A DNA stretch of 64,000 bases, from positions 3,707,001 through 3,771,000 of the forward strand of contig JAYKKM010000196.1 in NCBI GenBank assembly GCA_035772405.1, in the 5' to 3' direction. Numbering within the stretch: position 1 is the first letter of the stretch; the number at the start of each line of letters is the position of its first letter. The notes beneath the pieces are model-generated. The model saw only the letters and a list, made by a program, of their open reading frames with translations, made no database searches and was not told the DNA's origin. Origin of the DNA: Chrysogorgia sp. JL179-B06 (Eukaryota > Cnidaria > Anthozoa > Scleralcyonacea > Chrysogorgiidae). Position numbers and translations under genes: made by a program. Shown piece after piece: positions 59,140 through 64,000 of this stretch.

Positions 59140-60395
59140 ATATATTTATTAAAGTTCAGACTTCAGTATTTTATTTAAACCTATTCTGATGGGTTCCTGA
59201 CTCATGTGAGGTAATTTAGTTTACTTGGCCTTGGCTTTGGGCGAGGCTTTGGGTTAATTGTGTACACTGTCAAGTGTCACGGTACTCCTCCTAGTGGTGC
59301 TTTCGCATCAGTAGCACTGTAAAATTAATCTTGGTTAACTTAGCAACTTCAGTCCATGTATCTTGCGAGTCTAGCTGTGATGCCGGGACAAAGAAAGATT
59401 GAATCTTCCTCTGAGCCATACGTCTGCGTAAACTTGCAGCGGAAAAAACTCGTTCTTTCACGTATAATTTTTAGGGGGGCTCCCCTGCTTCTTGCAATTA
59501 GGGGGATGCTGGCCCCCCTGGTTCCTACTGCCAATTAGGCAGTCTAATGTTTAACTTGGAGAATGAAATCTCATGGTGATTTCTGTAGCAGAATCTAAAA
59601 CATTAGGCAACCCCCTTCTCTGGTTACCCCACCCTTTACCCTACCCATCCCTCAAGGTTAGAATTAATGGATGGCAAATCGCTAGTCACTTTTATGATTA
59701 TGCTTTTCAACCATCAGAAAAATGGCTATTAAACAATTTGTTTCACATGCATGTAGTTGTGAATTGTGGTGGTGACATTTTTTACTACAACGTTGACATT
59801 GAATACATACCAGTACTTGTAGCAGTACTCGTACCACTGTTGTTTGAATACGTAACAGTATTCAAAAGTGTGAAATTAGCTGTGGGATCTATACGATTTG
59901 ATGCTAAATGTTATAATAGACCCCTGCATTGTTTGGAAAAGTAGTGTGAAAATTTGCTATTCAACCAAATGAGCTTTTATGTCCTACCTCTGTGTACTGT
60001 ATATATGGTTTAAATGATAGTTAACTATCCACACGGCATTCAACAATCATAATTCCACTACACCTTCCTTATAATGTTAACAACACTTTATTACACTCAT
60101 GCAAATTCTAGCGAGGGGAGTTACCCCATTACGACCCTAGCATTCACAGTACGTGCCAATGGCGAATCTCTAGTACGGTAATTAACTAATATATTGGAGG
60201 GTGTCCTCGTCCCCAGGGGGCTTGGGTATGAGGTTGGGGTTTGCACTGGGTCATGTTGCTAGAGCAGCCCACAGACAAGCCTAAACTTGCCAACGAACTA
60301 GTTGCACAGTTTACAACTAACTAGTTGCCACCCTCCAACAGAGCTGGAGAAGGAATTTGAGGCACAAACTCTGCCCAATGGTGTTACGAGTCCCA
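59140..60395. other. Mostly unrecognised, one weak ORF
   Basis: The plus-strand ORF at 59,573-59,944 (123 residues) has no recognisable domain; a hydrophobic stretch (IPVLVAVLVPLLFEYVTV) lies in the middle. GGGGGGCTCCCCTGC / GGGGGATGCTGGCCCCCC near 59,470-59,515 is a GC-rich palindromic spot. A TTGGAGGGTGT block at about 60,194 is echoed at 62,778 and may be terminal sequence of the YR elements. Confidence 0.35.
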
Positions 60396-60399
60396 ATGT

Positions 60400-61831
60400 C
60401 ATGATCAAACTAAGCACCAGGCCGAGGACAGCAAAACACGAGGAGGCGTGCAAATGTAGCGTAGGTATAAGCGTTGCTAGACCAGCAACCGAGGGTTTTA
60501 ATCAGGTGATTGGGTATACCAGCTAATGCAGCCCAGGTGGCCACGCCAATGCAGAAACTGTGGCTAGAATAGTTCCCAGACATGCCGGTGGAGGAAAGGA
60601 TGGAATGGAGCCAGCAGTTTACCAAGGAGGGTGTAAGTGGTGTACCGTCCTGGCAGACGAATAAAGGGCCTGGAGATGACCCCCGGAGGGAAACATAGTG
60701 CAGTAGAGCAGCTACCAGACAAATAGACTTCCCCCGACTGACCCAGATAGATGACACAACCACGACTAAATGGGTCGAGAGTAACTCGAGCTCCCGACGA
60801 GTACAAGTCGACTTACGCACCCAATGGTGGAGGAGCTGTAGGATACGGGAAACCTTCTCCTGCTGTAACCGTGCAGATTGGCGAATGGAATCCAGCTCGA
60901 TCCTGAGGAACACCAGCGACGTCGACGGACCCTCGCACTTATCAAGATGCAACGGTAAGCCAAGATGGCGAAACACTGCGAACGCCGTATCCACGTGAGC
61001 TTGACAGGTGGGCGACATGGCAGGGCCAAGGGTGCGGAAGTCATCAAGGTAATGAAACAGAGGAGACCGCATATCCATTCAACCGCTGAAGCCACCGAAT
61101 CGAAGATGAAGGGAGCCGACCGTAAACCAAAGGGGAGAACAAGGTCGACATAAAAACCATCCCGCCACTTCATCCCCAGCAAAAAAAACGATCATCTGGG
61201 CAGATAGGCAGGTTGCGATAAGCCGCCAGGACGTCGAATTTGGCCATCAAAGCGGCCGGACCCAACGCGACCAGAACCCGAATGGCATCATCCACGGTCA
61301 CGTAGTACAGCGAAAAGGGGTATTTTGGAATACCGTCGTTGACGCTACTCCCCTGCGGCGAGGAAAGGTCCAAGATGAGGTGCCATTTTCCCAGCTGGTG
61401 GTTCTTGGGAATGACTCCAAACGGACTAACGTGAAGGCAGGGTCATGGGGAGAAGTAAACGTGTCTGCGAGACGGTGGGCGGCGAGCTCGGCAGGGAGAT
61501 ACGCGTCAACCACCTCCGGGTGCTCAGACGCAGAGCGCACGTTAGAGGAGCGGTCCGCTCAGGCGAGAAAGCATCGCGATGGTGGCCAGGAGACAGCAGG
61601 AACCGACGGCAGGAAGGCCACTGAGGAAGGCTGTAATGCACCCAACGAAGAAGACGAAACACCCGACCACGACGTTACCAAAGGCGGTCGAGGCGACGCG
61701 TACACGGGCAACACGGCAGAAGAGGGAACAATAGACCCAGAGAGCGTGGGGGCGACAGAAACAGACGAAACAACAAATGACGCCGAACTCTGAGGCACAG
61801 CTAGCTCGTCAGCCGATAACATCTGCCCCAA
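60400..61831 (-). pseudogene. YR retroelement fragment (RT joined to recombinase end)
   Basis: From high to low coordinates: Ser-rich ORF1-like frame, RT N-terminus (EHPEVVDAYLPAELAAHRLA; MDLSSPQGSSVNDGIP; LMAKFDVLAAYRNLPI), YVDLVLPFGLRSAPFIFDSV, and the catalytic box FHYLDDFRTLG at about 61,050. The thumb (STCTRRELELLS) then jumps to recombinase sequence (GNYSSHSFCIGVATWAALAG, IPNHLIKTLGCWSSNAY). RNase H and half of the recombinase are deleted, and the HxxR Arg reads Cys (HSFC). Confidence 0.8.
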
Positions 61832-61835
61832 TACG

Positions 61836-62534
61836 GGAACTATGACTGGAGTACTTTCCAGTGATGCCAGTACAAGTGAGGATATTCCAAAGATAAAATT
61901 TTACTTGAGCTGGAGATAGAGGTGAACCATCACTCCAAATAAAAAGGGGACGTGGCGATAGACCCCGGTTAGCCAGATAGTGTTGGGGATACACTGGGCA
62001 AATGTTATGACCTGAACGACCCAAGTACACGAAGCATCCTACGCCGAACGTGTCGGTTTTGGAATACTTAAGACGTAAACGAGATAAGGGCGGAGTAGAA
62101 CCTGGAGATACTTCAACACCCGCTATAGACAAATGATGGGACGGATGGAACGGACCCCACGTGGCAAATTCGCTAACCCGCAAGAAACCAAAGAAGGCAA
62201 GACAACACGCGGCCCAAAACATGGAGGCGTTGGAGCAATCAGGAACTTCGGGGAGAAGGGAGTGCAATGAACGAAGAATATCTTTTGTGATTGAAAATCG
62301 AGCCGGATGTTCGAGCGAAGGAAAACGAAGGGGAAACATTGGCGACGGTTGAAGAGACGAGGGATTCTGTACCGTCGGCTGGCCAAGTAGCGAGGCAATG
62401 CCAAAGGATGCACCGGCGAAGGAATCACAGAGGAAGCTGTGACAGGCTGCGACGTGTAAACGATGAGGCTGCATCGTCAGGTCTGCCAAGGAAGAACTCG
62501 TCATGTTCGGACTATTGCGCGATAACCGAGGCAT
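61836..62534 (-). pseudogene. Second YR recombinase fragment, fused upstream
   Basis: [46 protein letters not shown] and FYLWNILTCTGITGKYSSHS mark a tyrosine recombinase with first Arg and start of the HxxR box (HSSR), cut off a few residues later. It belongs to a different copy from the fragment below it. The frame is open for about 230 codons. Confidence 0.78.
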
Positions 62535-62539
62535 AAGCG

Positions 62540-64000
62540 ACGTAAAGAATGATCAGCGAGTAAGCCGAAAGCCATTTGAGCAAGTGTTTATATATGATAA
62601 CGAAGGTCCTGGAGTCCCGGGACCCGCATGTGAAAACCGCTGACGTCAACATCTTTTATTATGATTTAACGTTCATGCAAGAGTCTGCGATAGCACCCCC
62701 GATAGCCCCGCGATTCGTGACCATACGCTGTATGGAACCACACCTAATTGGGCAGTGTCCTGAACCAATTCAATCTTTGGAGGGTGTAGCTCTAGGACCC
62801 AGAGATCCACAAAGACGGGAGCGGTCTCATAGGTAGAACAGCCCCAGGCGAGCCCAAACTCCCCAACTAACTTGTTACAATGTTGCCGAGAATTACCCTC
62901 TCCTGACCAGAACGGCTGTCACACATAAAGTGGAGAAAAAACTTACCGTATAATAACAAATGGAGGATTGCCTTAGGAGCATTGCTGTGAAGAGAATATA
63001 GCTGCGAACATGCACAAGAACAGACGACATTTAAGTTGATGGAACAACAAAAGAGATTGCACACAGTAAACACATGCAGCAGAACAGGAGACAACAAGCA
63101 TTTTAGTTATCACCCAGGATAGCTGGGGAGCAGATCAGTTCTACTGGCGCGATTGTACACACTAACAGTAAAATATCACCTGGAGTAGCCGAGCAGCAAT
63201 ATTACTTTATACACAATAAACACATGCGCAACAGAACAGGAGACAAACATAAATTAAATTAAGTCACCCAGAATAGCCGGGGAATAAACCAGATGTACAC
63301 TGGCGCGATTGTACACACACTAACATTAAAATAGTAGCTAAGCAGCGAACCAAATTTACTGGTGCGATGGAGCAAACACATGCAGCAGAACAGGAGACAA
63401 ACATAAAATAAGTTAGCCCGCAGACGAAAGCAAATACTGGCAGCTGCCGACAATATGCAAGCAAAGACATAGCGCAAATACAGTCCCCCAACGGCTGAAC
63501 GATAAGCAACGTTGCAGAATATACGGACCCGCACAAGCGCTAGCAGCAGTTGAAACGGATGATCCCCGATACGACTGAGCAACAGCAGGCAGCACAAATA
63601 CAGCCCCCCAACGACTGTACGGCGACGTTGCCCAGTACGGACCCGGATGACCCCCCACACGACTGAGCAACAGCAGGGAGCACAAATACAGTCCCCCAAC
63701 GACTGTACGGCGACGTTGCCCAGTACGGACCCGCACTAGCAGCTAGCCAGTAAGCAACAGCTGAATGAAAGCAAAGTAGCACAGTCCAAAACACGGGAGC
63801 ACAATAATGAGCTACATGTATGTTAGATGAGGGTTGGGTGGGAGGGAACGAAGTATCGTGTACGACGAACAGCGCACGAATAATCCCTGAAGTGGAGGAT
63901 CGTCAGATGCCAAGAGTTTTGCATTGACGTAAGGCATTCAGTGCACACACCCTGAATATCTATAGGGCCCCAAGGGACCACAAGACCGGCAGCACACTTA
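62540..64000. other. Tandem-repeat region, no gene recognised
   Basis: Three loose units of about 150 bp start with ACACATGCAGCAGAACAGGA (63,070, 63,221 and 63,376). Cys-rich minus-strand ORFs at 63,259-63,794 arise from the repeats and are not convincing. This may be the 5' terminal region of a YR element on the minus strand. Confidence 0.5.
63481..63731. repeat. 87-bp tandem repeat
   Basis: Two close units (63,559-63,645 and 63,646-63,731) with GACTGAGCAACAGCAGG, CCCCAACGACTGTACGGCGA and CGTTGCCCAGTACGGACCCG, plus a diverged unit to the left. Confidence 0.85.

Noticed and set aside
63259..63794. Cys-rich minus-strand ORFs that could suggest secreted peptides
   Set aside because: Overlapping ORFs in different frames over tandem repeats, with no consistent signal peptide or cysteine spacing.

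Overview
The window is from an intron-rich animal nuclear genome. It is AT-rich, packed with degraded transposable elements, and holds one complete host gene. Tyrosine-recombinase (YR, DIRS/PAT/Ngaro-like) and Penelope-like retroelements, CR1/Jockey-like LINE fragments and very many foldback MITEs sit together with a ciliary gene still close to its human counterpart. That points to a non-bilaterian or slowly evolving invertebrate. A cnidarian (anthozoan-like) is my best guess, but it is an inference from repeat content and is not proven.

Core gene: the minus strand from 56,893 down to 15,103 encodes the whole of CCDC146, a coiled-coil centriole/axoneme protein (MBO2 in Chlamydomonas). I could place 23 exons joined in frame by GT-AG introns, 2,847 nt in total, giving 948 residues; the human protein is about 955. 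No exon is missing and no stop or frameshift interrupts it. The 240 bp between its ATG and the ATG of a plus-strand candidate first exon (57,134-57,224) holds a perfect RFX X-box (GTHNYYATRRNAAC) at 56,994-57,007. This is probably a bidirectional ciliary promoter.

Layout. 1-15,100 (downstream of CCDC146): foldback MITEs, two or three Penelope-like fragments (one with a hammerhead-ribozyme-like core), a 1.5-kb satellite that flips strand twice, and a possible transposon-passenger coding fragment. 15,100-28,850: 3' half of CCDC146, with TTAA-flanked MITEs, a 1.2-kb satellite of a 10-bp unit grown inside one MITE copy, and a chain of mariner-like MITEs. 28,850-39,422: one 10.6-kb intron almost filled by a 7.6-kb YR retroelement with split direct repeats (A1 ... 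B1-A2-B2) that landed inside a SINE-like repeat. 39,400-56,900: the remaining exons, with hairpin MITEs (one 18 nt from a splice acceptor), SINEs, LINE and BEL/Pao fragments and a second YR element. 57,280-59,136: a PIF/Harbinger-like TIR element carrying a 5'-truncated LINE. 60,400-62,540: two joined YR fragments on the minus strand. 62,540-64,000: tandem repeats.

The most unusual object is the 7.6-kb YR element. Its terminal repeats are virtually identical (one mismatch in about 446 bp) while its genes are broken and about 2.2 kb of it is a tandem array of hairpin-forming ~120-bp monomers. It looks like a recently moved, trans-mobilised, non-autonomous element.
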